Assembly: GCA_015486785.1 (NCBI GenBank)
Contig: WFQZ01000005.1
Location: 1 to 8,221, forward strand
DNA: 8,221 nt
Direction of reading: 5' to 3'
DNA from: Thermoflexales bacterium
Lineage (GTDB): Bacteria; Chloroflexota; Anaerolineae; B4-G1; SLSP01
In this document: piece after piece, positions 1-6,827 of the stretch
Numbering within the stretch: the stretch's first letter is position 1
How the letters are laid out: each line of letters opens with the position of its first letter
Notes under the pieces: model-generated
Seen by the model: the letters and a program-made list of their open reading frames with translations, nothing else
The model's database searches: none
Told to the model about the DNA's origin: nothing
Translations under genes and position numbers: made by a program

Positions 1-133
1 CATCACCCAGGGTCGCCGACTCCATCGCCCAGAGTCGCCGAACTCCATCGCTCAGGTTCGCCGACCCCATCACCCAGAGTCGCCGATGCCGTCGGCCCGC
101 GTCGCCGATGCCGTCACCCCGCGTCGCCGCACC
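1..133. repeat. Six degenerate 22-bp tandem repeats, open at the left edge
   Basis: Six head-to-tail units are visible at 1-22, 23-45, 46-67, 68-89, 90-111 and 112-133. Five are 22 bp and the second is 23 bp. Each unit starts CATC or CGTC and carries the core GTCGCCGA, or a one-base variant (TTCGCCGA in unit 3, GTCGCCGC in unit 6). The last two units have drifted from CCCAGAG towards CCCGCG. There are no unique spacers, so this is not a CRISPR array. The array starts at base 1 and probably continues upstream. All three + strand frames are open across it. One of them ends at a TAA (139-141) just before the hairpin at 146, so it could be the low-complexity end of an upstream gene, but the 22/23-bp period argues for non-coding DNA. 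Confidence 0.8.
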
Positions 134-145
134 GGGGATAAAAAT

Positions 146-173
146 AACCCTGCCGGTGACCCGACAGGGTTTT
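146..173. terminator. Hairpin terminator, possibly bidirectional
   Basis: AACCCTG (146-152) pairs perfectly with CAGGGTT (165-171). After one C-A mismatch, CGG (154-156) pairs with CCG (161-163), leaving the tetraloop TGAC. On the + strand the stem runs into TTTT (170-173). On the - strand it is followed by a longer T-rich stretch, the complement of 138-147. It may end an upstream gene reading rightward. No leftward gene is visible in the window that would need it. Confidence 0.6.
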
Positions 174-304
174 GGCTGTGACAAAGCACGCCGGACAAGC
201 ACAACATCGCCAGCCGGATGCACAACATCATCAACAATCCGCGAAACGCTAACGTCATCATTGTTGGTATTTTAAGACGATCCGATGCAGTCGTCAACTG
301 CCGA
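174..304. other. Gene-free upstream region with small repeats
   Basis: No supportable gene lies here. The stretch is less GC-rich than the flanking coding DNA. It contains a 9-bp direct repeat CACAACATC (200-208 and 221-229, offset 21 bp, about two helical turns), an inverted repeat CAACAAT / ATTGTTG (232-238 and 260-266), and GACGA / TCGTC (276-280 and 291-295). All lie just upstream of the predicted promoter at 305-332, so they are possible regulator sites. Each is short enough to have arisen by chance. Confidence 0.35.
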
Positions 305-332
305 TTGACAACCTCATCGCCCCTACTATCAT
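305..332 (+). promoter_or_regulatory. Sigma-70-type promoter for the beta-propeller/YfhO unit
   Basis: A perfect -35 box TTGACA (305-310) is followed after 16 bp by TATCAT (327-332), which matches the -10 consensus at five of six positions. Transcription would start near 339, leaving a leader of about 20 nt that still includes the Shine-Dalgarno at 352-357. A dyad GTCAA-N7-TTGAC (293-309) overlaps the -35 box and could be an operator. Confidence 0.6.
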
Positions 333-351
333 TGGCGCGTATCTAGCGAGT

Positions 352-357
352 AGGAGG
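352..357 (+). promoter_or_regulatory. Ribosome binding site deciding the start at 363
   Basis: AGGAGG lies 5 nt before the ATG at 363 but only 2 nt before the adjacent in-frame ATG at 360. The spacing favours the second ATG as the true start. Confidence 0.7.
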
Positions 358-362
358 GGATG

Positions 363-1964
363 ATGAGGAACTATCTCAAGTTGGGGTTGACTTTGCTGCT
401 GGGGAGCGTGTTGCTGGTCACGGTGTTGCTGGCGACCCAGGTTTCGGCGGATGAGCTTAGCCCCCCGTATGTGATCGTACTGCGCCCGTGGAGTTTTGAC
501 GCGCAAGCGGCGGCTACTTTGCCGAGCAAGGGGCTGGCGTACATCGTGGCGCAAAAGGGTGTGGCCGTGTTTCAGGGGCTGGAGTTGACCGGCACCATTG
601 ATATTGGCTCGGCGAAGGACGTGGGCGTGGATACGAAGCGGGGCTATGTGTATGTGACCCGCGACGGGACGGCGATCACGGTGCTCAGCGGCACGGCCAG
701 GCTCGCCGATATATCCATCGGCGCAGCAACGGACGCGGTCGCCGTGCTCACCACCACCGGCGACGCTTACGTGGCCCAACCGGCCAACGACAAGGTGACC
801 ATTCTGCAAACCTCCGGCGCGATCACTCCCAGCGTGGTCAAGAGTATCAATGTGGGCGCGGCCCCTTCCGATATTGCGGTGGACCCGCATAGCGGCTATG
901 TTTACGTCGCCAATTACGACGGCAACGATGTCACCGTGATCAACGGAGCGACGCGCACAGTTGTAGACCTTTCCGTGCCGGTGGGCGACGGCCCGGCGCA
1001 TGTGGCGGCCAACCCGGTGAGCGGATACGTGTACGTTTCCAACAGCCGGGGAAACTCGGTGAGCATCTTGCAGGGCACGACGGTCAAAGCCACCGTGACG
1101 ATCAGCGAACCAGGCGAGATCGCGGTCAACAGCCGCAACGGGCACGTGTACGTGCTTTCCAGCTACACGCGCGATTTGAACAATCCGCAAGGCTGGGTGG
1201 AGGTTTTCAGCGGCACCACGCACCTCCGGCAGATTCCACTGCCGCACGATGCCCGCGCCATCGCCGTCAATCCCAACAGCGGGTATGTGTACGTGAGCAA
1301 CGGCTCCGACCAAGACGGCGCGGTGACGGTGTTGAGCGATACGCTGGTGATGGAGACGTTCCCGATGGGGCAGACCGCGTTTGATGTGGCCGTAGACCCG
1401 CAAGCCGACCTGGCTTACGTGCCCATCTACAACGGGCATGTGGCGGTCTTCGGGCGCACGGTGGTGTACGCCACCGACCCGCTCAGCCCCACCAGCCCTT
1501 CGGCCACGCTGCATTGTCTCAACACCCAGGCGGGACACAATCTGCCCATCACGATGACGATCCCCGCCGGGGGCGTGCCCACGACCAACACGCGCATCCT
1601 CTGCACGCCGTTGATGGAGGTGGAAGGCGCACCGGACTACGTCTGGGCGCGGCAGGGATTCCGCCTCTTCGCGGCGCAAGATAACATCAACTTGCCGGAT
1701 TTCACGTTCAGCCAACCGGTCACCACGGCCTTCAGCTACCTGGAGACGCTTCCCGCGCCGGCGGTGGAGGACGAGTTGGAATTTCATCGCCGCGTGTGGC
1801 AAGGGGTTTCCAATGTGTGGCACTGGCCCACTTCCGGCATTGCCTTCTTGGCGCAAGATCAGCCGCACAATGTGTACACGGTCACGCTGGACCGCGTGGG
1901 AGAGTACGCGCTGGTGTGGTTCAAGCCGCACGCCTACTTGCCTGTGGTGATGAAATCGCCGTGA
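363..1964 (+). CDS. Secreted YVTN-type beta-propeller protein with ZU5-like C-terminal domain
   Basis: The 533-residue product starts with a basic N-terminus and a hydrophobic core ending near QVSA-DELS at about residue 30, a classical signal peptide, so it is predicted to be exported. About eight repeats follow between residues 58 and 368, spaced 36-47 residues apart. Each has the YVTN-type pattern, clearest in SGYVYVANYDGNDVTVING, SGYVYVSNSRGNSVSILQG and SGYVYVSNGSDQDG. They should fold as a seven- or eight-bladed beta-propeller. Residues about 390-520 (ITMTIPAGGV, then FTFSQPV, then GEYALVWF) resemble the ZU5-like C-terminal domain common in Chloroflexota surface proteins. The protein ends in YLPVVMKSP, a tail style I know from exported proteins of that phylum. 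No catalytic motif is visible, so a binding or structural surface role is likely. Its stop overlaps or abuts the start of the YfhO-like gene, implying translational coupling. An ATG at 360 would add one residue. Confidence 0.88.
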   Translation: MRNYLKLGLTLLLGSVLLVTVLLATQVSADELSPPYVIVLRPWSFDAQAAATLPSKGLAYIVAQKGVAVFQGLELTGTIDIGSAKDVGVDTKRGYVYVTRDGTAITVLSGTARLADISIGAATDAVAVLTTTGDAYVAQPANDKVTILQTSGAITPSVVKSINVGAAPSDIAVDPHSGYVYVANYDGNDVTVINGATRTVVDLSVPVGDGPAHVAANPVSGYVYVSNSRGNSVSILQGTTVKATVTISEPGEIAVNSRNGHVYVLSSYTRDLNNPQGWVEVFSGTTHLRQIPLPHDARAIAVNPNSGYVYVSNGSDQDGAVTVLSDTLVMETFPMGQTAFDVAVDPQADLAYVPIYNGHVAVFGRTVVYATDPLSPTSPSATLHCLNTQAGHNLPITMTIPAGGVPTTNTRILCTPLMEVEGAPDYVWARQGFRLFAAQDNINLPDFTFSQPVTTAFSYLETLPAPAVEDELEFHRRVWQGVSNVWHWPTSGIAFLAQDQPHNVYTVTLDRVGEYALVWFKPHAYLPVVMKSP

Positions 1965-1966
1965 CG

Positions 1967-4168
1967 ATGAACCGGCGTCACTACCGCATCCCGCTGCTGC
2001 TGGCAGGATTTACGGGCCTGTTTTTCTGGAGCGTCTGGCTCACCGGAGCGACGTTTCCACGCGGCGGCGGCGACTTGTGGGGGCAATTGTATCCGGTATG
2101 GGCCGGCATCGCCCGCAATCTGCGGCACGGGGCACTTTCGCTGTGGGCCACGCAGTTGATGGCCGGCGATCCGATCATCGCCGAATCGCAATACGGGGTG
2201 CTCAATCCGCTGAACTGGTGGGTGTTCTTGTTCTCGCCCATCCCGCACTGGGTGATGTCGCTGCGGGGGATGCTTTCCCTGTGGCTGGCGGGATGGGGGA
2301 TGTACGTGTACGTGCGCCGCTCGCCGCTCTGGGGCCTCAGCCGCGCCGCCGCGCTGGTCGGGGCCACGGCGTACATGTTCTCCGATTCCTTCGTCGTGCA
2401 TCTGGGGCATCCGCCGATTGATGATGCGATGGCCTGGCTGCCGTGGAGCTTCTACGCCGTGGACCGGGCTTTGCAGCATCCCCGCCGCGCCGCGCTAGCC
2501 GGAATCCCGCCGGCCTTGATGATCCTCGCAGGGCACTATCAAGCGGCCTCCTACGGACTGGCCGCCGTGGCTTTGTACGGCCTATGGCGGCTGAGTGAGA
2601 TGCCCGCCCCGCAAAAGTCGCTCCTGGGGCTGATGGTGGCCGCGCTGGTTGCGCTGGCGCTCGCGCTGCCGGTGCTTTTGCCGGGCATTGAGCGGTATCC
2701 GCTCACCGAGCGGGCGATCTTGCACGTGCAGCAATGGCGCGGGTATCAATGGGATGTCGCGCAGATGGCGGATTGGGTAGCCGCCGGATTCCACGGGAGC
2801 AACGCGGCCACCTTCTGGGGGCCACGGGCGCGGGTTGAAAGCGGCTCGGTGGGCATCGCCGCGCTGTCGCTGGCCGTGGTGGGGCTGTTGAGCAATCTGC
2901 GGCGCAAACGCGGCTGGCTGCTGCTGGTGCTCGGCGGGCTGGCGGTGGCGATGGCAATGGGGTATGACGGCCCGCTTTATCCGTGGCTGGCGCGGGTCGA
3001 CGCTATCGCGCGGATGGACAAGACCGCCCGCGCTATCTACGTGTTCTCGTTTGCCGTGGCCTTGGCCGCCGCAGCGGGCACGGATGCTCTGCCGCGCCGG
3101 AAGCGGTCTCTGCCGCCCTTGCTGATGCTGTACTTGGGGTTGGCCGGGGTGCTGCTCACCCAGGCGGGACGTTGGAGCGCGGCTGCGCCCTCGGCGGCGA
3201 TGCAACTGCACGCGGCGCAAAGCCTGCGTCAAGCGGGCGTGATCCTCGCGCTGGCGTGCTTGCTGATGGGCGCGGCAGCCCGCCGTCTGCCGTGGGGCAA
3301 GACGGGGCTGGTGCTGCTGGTGCTGGGCGAGCTGATCGCCGTCGGGTCGCTGGCCGAGATGGACCCGCATCAGCCGACGGCCCCTAGCCCGGTGATCGCT
3401 TACCTCAAGCAAGACCCCGGTTGGTTCCGGGTGGACGTGGACGGCAAAGCACGTGGGTTGATGTCCCCGGCGGTGCTGCAAGGGTACGGGTTTGAGGTGC
3501 CTCAAGGCAGCGGCGATCCGCTGGAGTTGTTTTCTTACACGCAATTTTACTGGGCCGTGCCGTACAAAGGCGCGCCGGTCTACCAGCTTTTCGGCGTCAA
3601 GTACATCATCGTGCCCAAGGGCGCGTTGCCGGGCGGCGATGGCATCTGGCCGGTGTTCCAGGACGATCCGCACGTGGATGTACACCTCAACACCAACGCG
3701 ATGAATCGCATCTGGCTGGTGTATCACACCCAACCGGTGCGCTCCATTGAGGAGGCTCGCACGGTGCTCTTCGCCCAGGATTTCGACCCGCTGGCGGTGG
3801 CGACCGTGGAAAACGGCCCCGCGCTCCGTGAGCAAGGCCAAGGGCAACTCCAGGTGTTGAGCTACGGTCCCAATCGCGTGCGCTTCGGCGTGCAAACGTC
3901 CGCCCCGGCCCTGCTGGTGCTTTCGGATATGTTCTACCCCGGCTGGCGCGGCTGGGTGGACGGTCGAGCGACGGCCATCTACAAAACCGACGGCATCTTT
4001 CGCGGGGTACTCGTTCCCGCCGGGCAACACGTGGTGGAGATGCGCTTCTTCCCGCGCGGGCTGGGCCGGGGATTGACGGCGGCGGCGTTCGCGCTGCTGC
4101 TGCTCGGCTGGACGCAATGGGGCGAGCGGGGTTTGGCCTTTTTGAGCCACAAAAAGGGTCAAAGGTAA
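1967..4168 (+). CDS. YfhO-family multi-pass membrane protein (GT-C-like)
   Basis: The product of 733 residues has about a dozen predicted membrane helices, for example near residues 8-26, 101-117, 176-206, 221-240, 316-332, 354-371, 423-437, 445-461 and 701-715. The first loop has GGGDLWGQLYP (33-43), with D36 in the place of the loop aspartate typical of GT-C enzymes. Later come AGDP (66-69) and PLNWW (81-85). An extracytoplasmic domain around 470-695 contains LFGVKYIIV (541-549) and FYPGWRGWVDG (656-666) followed by VPAGQHVV, the typical C-terminal signature of the YfhO family. Bacillus YfhO is linked to glycosylation of cell-envelope polymers using lipid-linked sugar. A similar transferase role is inferred here, and the substrate is unknown. 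The ATG at 1967 lies 2 nt after the upstream stop. A GTG at 1961, overlapping that stop as GTGA, is an equally plausible start adding two residues. Neither has a clear Shine-Dalgarno, which suggests coupling to the upstream gene. Confidence 0.85.
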   Translation: MNRRHYRIPLLLAGFTGLFFWSVWLTGATFPRGGGDLWGQLYPVWAGIARNLRHGALSLWATQLMAGDPIIAESQYGVLNPLNWWVFLFSPIPHWVMSLRGMLSLWLAGWGMYVYVRRSPLWGLSRAAALVGATAYMFSDSFVVHLGHPPIDDAMAWLPWSFYAVDRALQHPRRAALAGIPPALMILAGHYQAASYGLAAVALYGLWRLSEMPAPQKSLLGLMVAALVALALALPVLLPGIERYPLTERAILHVQQWRGYQWDVAQMADWVAAGFHGSNAATFWGPRARVESGSVGIAALSLAVVGLLSNLRRKRGWLLLVLGGLAVAMAMGYDGPLYPWLARVDAIARMDKTARAIYVFSFAVALAAAAGTDALPRRKRSLPPLLMLYLGLAGVLLTQAGRWSAAAPSAAMQLHAAQSLRQAGVILALACLLMGAAARRLPWGKTGLVLLVLGELIAVGSLAEMDPHQPTAPSPVIAYLKQDPGWFRVDVDGKARGLMSPAVLQGYGFEVPQGSGDPLELFSYTQFYWAVPYKGAPVYQLFGVKYIIVPKGALPGGDGIWPVFQDDPHVDVHLNTNAMNRIWLVYHTQPVRSIEEARTVLFAQDFDPLAVATVENGPALREQGQGQLQVLSYGPNRVRFGVQTSAPALLVLSDMFYPGWRGWVDGRATAIYKTDGIFRGVLVPAGQHVVEMRFFPRGLGRGLTAAAFALLLLGWTQWGERGLAFLSHKKGQR

Positions 4169-4169
4169 C

Positions 4170-4198
4170 GTGCAAATGAGGTGCTTTGTACCTATACT
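4170..4198 (+). promoter_or_regulatory. Possible promoter with overlapping near-palindrome
   Basis: TATACT (4193-4198) matches the -10 consensus at five of six positions. Seventeen bases upstream is only a poor -35 match, GTGCAA (4170-4175). Between them AGGTGC-TTT-GTACCT (4179-4193) is a 15-bp near-palindrome with one G/T mismatch, touching the -10 box, so it might be an operator. Transcription would start near 4205, giving a leader of about 70 nt. Confidence 0.4.
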
Positions 4199-4207
4199 GG
4201 AACGTGG

Positions 4208-4243
4208 CACAGCTTCACGCCACAACGATTGTGTGAGGCTGGC
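4208..4243 (+). promoter_or_regulatory. Stem-loop in the leader of the nucleotidylyltransferase gene
   Basis: Bases 4210-4220 pair with 4231-4241 in an 11-bp stem including two G-U pairs, with a 10-base loop (4221-4230). Two more pairs follow beyond a one-base bulge. No U-tract comes after it, so a classical intrinsic terminator is unlikely. It lies 19 nt before the Shine-Dalgarno and may affect mRNA stability or translation. It matches no riboswitch class I recognise. Confidence 0.4.
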
Positions 4244-4275
4244 AATCTGATTATCCTATCAAAGGAGGTAGTTTT

Positions 4276-5259
4276 ATGAAACTCGTGATTCCAATGGCCG
4301 GTTTCGGCACGCGGATGCGTCCCCATACCTGGACGCGCCCTAAACCCTTACTGCCCGTCGCCGGGAAAGCGATGCTGGGGCACATCCTGGATCGCTTCCG
4401 GGACTTGCCCGTTGAAGAGTACGTGTTTATCGTCGGCTGGCTGGGCGAGCAGGTGGAAGCGTATGTCCACGAGCATTACGATCTGCCGGCGCATTTCGTG
4501 GAGCAGCGGGAGATGTTGGGGCAGGCGCATGCGTTATGGTTGGCCCGTGAGTACATGAGCGGCCCGCAATTTGTCCTGTTCGTGGATACGCTCTTTGACG
4601 AGGTGGACTTTTCGGGGCTGGATGCGCCGGGGCTGGACGGCGTGATCTTCACCAAGTACGAGGAAGACCCGCGCCGCTTCGGGGTGGTGGAAACAAACGA
4701 TCAGGGCGTCGCCACGCGCTTGATCGAGAAGCCCAGCTCCATGGACAACAAGAACGTGTTGATGGGACTGTACTACTTCCAGGACGGGGCTTGGCTGGCG
4801 CGGGCTTGCCACACTTTAATGGAACGCCGCATGCAAACGAAGGGCGAGTATTACTTGGCCGATGCGATCACCTTGATGATTCAGGATGGGGCAAAGTTCG
4901 AAACGCGCGAGGTGGGAGTGTGGAAGGATACCGGCAAGCCGGAAACGACCTTCATCACGCACCGCTACATCCTGGAGCACGGCTACGATAACAGCGCAAC
5001 CGCCCTGCGCCCCGGCGTGAGCTTGATCCCGCCGGTCTTCATCCACCCGGAGGCCACGGTAGAGCGATCCGTCGTCGGACCTTACGTCTCCATCGGCAAG
5101 GGCGCAGTGGTGCGAGATGCGATCTTGCGGGATACCATCGTGGACGAGGGCGCGGAAATCACCGCCTCGCTGCTGGAAAATTCCCTGGTGGGCCGCTGGG
5201 TCAAAATCAACGGGCAATTTCACCGCTGGAACATCGGCGATTCTTCTTCAGTAGCATAA
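4276..5259 (+). CDS. Sugar-1-phosphate nucleotidylyltransferase with beta-helix tail
   Basis: The enzyme, 327 residues long, should join a sugar-1-phosphate to a nucleoside triphosphate, releasing pyrophosphate and giving an NDP-sugar for glycan synthesis. The N-terminal signature MAGFGTRMRP (7-16) followed by PKPLLPVAGK (22-31) is the nucleotide-binding loop of the RmlA/GlmU family, with catalytic-type R13 and K23. Other family motifs are LGQAHAL (81-87), VDTLFD (103-108, where D104 sits at the usual metal aspartate but the normal preceding Gly is Val), EKP (151-153), EYYLAD (191-196) and WKDTGKP (216-222). Residues about 245-320 contain hexapeptide-like turns (IHPEATVERSVVGPYVSIGKG) of a left-handed beta-helix, as in long RmlA-type enzymes. 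Sugar and nucleotide specificity cannot be read from sequence alone; glucose-1-phosphate with dTTP is the default guess. The start is fixed by AGGAGG (4263-4268), 7 nt upstream. Confidence 0.9.
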   Translation: MKLVIPMAGFGTRMRPHTWTRPKPLLPVAGKAMLGHILDRFRDLPVEEYVFIVGWLGEQVEAYVHEHYDLPAHFVEQREMLGQAHALWLAREYMSGPQFVLFVDTLFDEVDFSGLDAPGLDGVIFTKYEEDPRRFGVVETNDQGVATRLIEKPSSMDNKNVLMGLYYFQDGAWLARACHTLMERRMQTKGEYYLADAITLMIQDGAKFETREVGVWKDTGKPETTFITHRYILEHGYDNSATALRPGVSLIPPVFIHPEATVERSVVGPYVSIGKGAVVRDAILRDTIVDEGAEITASLLENSLVGRWVKINGQFHRWNIGDSSSVA

Positions 5260-5270
5260 CAGGAGGAACA

Positions 5271-6443
5271 ATGGACTTCAATGCTGTGATCTCAGAGCGT
5301 TCTAAACGCATTCAACCCTCGGCCATTCGGCGGTTCTTTGATATTGCCGCCACCATGGATGATGTCATCAGCTTGGGCATCGGGGAGCCGGATTTTGATA
5401 CGCCGGAGCCAATCGTCCAAGCCGGCATCGCGGCTCTACAGCACGGGGCTACGCACTACACCTCCAACGCCGGATTGATCGAGCTGCGCCGCGCCATCGC
5501 CGAGCACATGGATCGCCTGTACGGGCAGACGTACAATCCGGCCAGCGAGATTCTGGTGACCGTCGGGGTTTCCGAGGCGTTGTATCTGACGATGGCCGCG
5601 CTGCTGGACCCCGGCGATGAGATCATCATCCCGGAGCCGTGCTTTGTGTCTTATCAGCCGATAGCGCACATGGTGAATGCGAAGATGGTCACCGTGCCCA
5701 CCACCGCCGAGGACGGCTTCCAGGTGACGCCGGAGGCCATCGAAGCGGCGATCACCGAGCGCACCAAGGTGCTGTTCGTGGCCTCGCCCAACAATCCCAC
5801 CGGCACCGTGCTCAGCCGCGAGCGATTGAACGAGATCGCTGCCGTGGCGAAGAAGCACAATCTGATCGTCATTTCGGATGAGATTTACGACCGCCTGGTC
5901 TACGGGGTGGAGCACACGTGCTTCGCCAGCCTGCCGGGAATGTATCAACGCACGGTGGTGCTGCAAGGGTTCTCCAAAGCCTACGCGATGACCGGTTGGC
6001 GGATCGGGTACGTGGTCGCACCGGCGGAGCTGATTTATCCGATGCACAAGATTCACCAGTCGTTGATTATGTGCGCCCCGACGGCCTCGCAGTTGGCCGC
6101 GCTCAAGGCGCTGGAAGTGGGCGAGCCGTATGTGCAGGAAATGCACGCCGAGTACAACCGCCGCCGGAAGCTCATCGTGGGGGGACTCAACGATCTCGGC
6201 TTGAACTGCGTGGAGCCGCGCGGCGCGTTCTACGCCTTCCCGTGCGTCCACTCCACGGGGATGGACGACAACGACTTCGCCGAGTTGCTGCTCCAAGAGG
6301 AGCGCGTGGCCGCGATTCCGGGCCGCGCCTTCGGGCCTTCGGGCATGGGGCACGTGCGCATGTCTTACGCTACCTCCTACGAAAAGATTGAGATCGCCCT
6401 GGAACGCATCGCCGCCTTCGTCCAACGGCACAAACAGGCGTAA
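5271..6443 (+). CDS. Class I PLP-dependent aminotransferase (aspartate/aromatic type)
   Basis: This 390-residue enzyme has the full length and all main landmarks of fold-type I aminotransferases, which move an amino group between an amino acid and a 2-oxo acid. GIGEPDFDTP (36-45) is the N-terminal substrate-side motif. NNPTG (174-178), D203 and Y206 in SDEIYD bind the cofactor ring, K236 in SKAYAMTGWRIGY is the Schiff-base lysine, and R363 in HVRMSY is the expected carboxylate-binding arginine. The overall look is that of the aspartate aminotransferase subgroup I-gamma, which also includes aromatic and diaminopimelate-pathway enzymes. The exact amino acid is not determinable here. It is not of the DegT-type used for most sugar amination. 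It begins 11 nt after the nucleotidylyltransferase stop with AGGAGG at 5261-5266, so the two form one operon, closed by the hairpin at 6460. Confidence 0.92.
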   Translation: MDFNAVISERSKRIQPSAIRRFFDIAATMDDVISLGIGEPDFDTPEPIVQAGIAALQHGATHYTSNAGLIELRRAIAEHMDRLYGQTYNPASEILVTVGVSEALYLTMAALLDPGDEIIIPEPCFVSYQPIAHMVNAKMVTVPTTAEDGFQVTPEAIEAAITERTKVLFVASPNNPTGTVLSRERLNEIAAVAKKHNLIVISDEIYDRLVYGVEHTCFASLPGMYQRTVVLQGFSKAYAMTGWRIGYVVAPAELIYPMHKIHQSLIMCAPTASQLAALKALEVGEPYVQEMHAEYNRRRKLIVGGLNDLGLNCVEPRGAFYAFPCVHSTGMDDNDFAELLLQEERVAAIPGRAFGPSGMGHVRMSYATSYEKIEIALERIAAFVQRHKQA

Positions 6444-6459
6444 CGCCGAAAATCCACCC

Positions 6460-6490
6460 ATCGCCATAGCTGCCCGGCTATGGCGATTTT
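6460..6490 (+). terminator. Strong intrinsic terminator
   Basis: A perfect 11-bp stem (6460-6470 with 6477-6487) with a 6-base loop (6471-6476) runs directly into T residues (6487-6490), then GTTTA. It lies 16 nt after the aminotransferase stop codon and separates this operon from the ATPase accessory genes. Confidence 0.88.
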
Positions 6491-6491
6491 G

Positions 6492-6519
6492 TTTACCGCT
6501 TGCTCACCATGCGGATCAT
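6492..6519 (+). promoter_or_regulatory. Weak candidate promoter for the atpZ-like/sigma factor unit
   Basis: TTTACC (6492-6497) and GATCAT (6514-6519), 16 bp apart, each match the sigma-70 consensus at four of six positions. A promoter is expected somewhere in 6491-6531 because a strong terminator lies just upstream, but the match itself is weak. An alternative, TTGCTC (6500-6505) with TATCCT (6522-6527), would start transcription inside the Shine-Dalgarno. Confidence 0.25.
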
Positions 6520-6531
6520 TGTATCCTTGCC

Positions 6532-6538
6532 GGGGAGG
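6532..6538 (+). promoter_or_regulatory. Ribosome binding site deciding the start at 6546
   Basis: GGGGAGG lies 7 nt before the ATG at 6546. The longer in-frame ATG at 6480 falls inside the terminator stem and has no such site, so 6546 is the real start. Confidence 0.75.
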
Positions 6539-6545
6539 TCGAGCT

Positions 6546-6827
6546 ATGAAGCAGAGTTGGTTTCACAGCGTAGGTAAGGAAGCCGCACGGGCCACCACCC
6601 TGGGATGGGATATGGCTCTGCCGATTTTCGGGGGCGTGCTGCTGGGCGCGTTCCTTGATCGGAAGTTGGGAAGCGGGTACATCTTCACGGTGGGGCTGCT
6701 TTTTGCCGGCGTGGGGCTGGGATTCTTCAACCTGTGGCGGTTTGAGAAGCGGTTGGAGGCCGAGGCACAAGCCCGCAAGGCCGCCCAAGAGCAAGCTGCC
6801 CAGGAAGCGGATCAAGAAACGTCGTGA
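6546..6827 (+). CDS. atpZ: AtpZ/AtpI-family F-ATPase accessory membrane protein
   Basis: The small 93-residue protein has two membrane helices at about 21-38 (WDMALPIFGGVLLGAFLD) and 44-62 (GYIFTVGLLFAGVGLGFFN), joined by a short basic DRKLGSG turn. This is the hallmark of the AtpZ / F0F1-ATPase gene 1 family. After the second helix comes a charged, Ala/Glu/Gln-rich tail (63-93) that is probably helical or coiled. Family members are usually encoded at the head of ATP synthase operons and are linked to c-ring assembly or Mg2+/Ca2+ transport. Here the next gene is a second small ATPase-type membrane protein, overlapping by 4 nt (GTGA), but no ATP synthase subunit follows. The family call is fairly safe from the helix-turn-helix pattern. 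The role in this organism is inferred. Confidence 0.78.
   Translation: MKQSWFHSVGKEAARATTLGWDMALPIFGGVLLGAFLDRKLGSGYIFTVGLLFAGVGLGFFNLWRFEKRLEAEAQARKAAQEQAAQEADQETS

Noticed and set aside
1..133. CRISPR array
   Set aside because: Units are directly abutting with no unique spacers, and no cas gene is present in the window.
70..297. 75-codon open frame on the - strand across the upstream region
   Set aside because: It reads through the terminator hairpin and into the tandem repeats, and has no family resemblance.
294..1931. 545-codon open frame on the - strand opposite the beta-propeller gene
   Set aside because: It is His/Arg-rich with no recognisable domain, and it mirrors codon periodicity of a well-supported + strand gene with signal peptide and repeats. 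It is a shadow frame.
4137..4157. Inverted repeat CCTTTTTG / CAAAAAGG at the end of the YfhO-like gene
   Set aside because: It lies inside the coding sequence (AFLSHKKGQ) and is A/T-rich with no following T-run, so it is not convincing as a terminator.
2582..4225. 547-codon open frame on the - strand opposite the YfhO-like gene
   Set aside because: It is low-complexity, Arg/His/Gln-rich and without family motifs. The + strand gene has clear YfhO signatures.
5436..6467. 343-codon open frame on the - strand opposite the aminotransferase
   Set aside because: It has shadow composition and would begin inside the terminator hairpin. The + strand enzyme has all catalytic landmarks.
6480..6545. N-terminal extension of the AtpZ-like protein from the ATG at 6480
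   Set aside because: It would start inside the terminator stem without a ribosome binding site, whereas the ATG at 6546 has GGGGAGG at ideal spacing.
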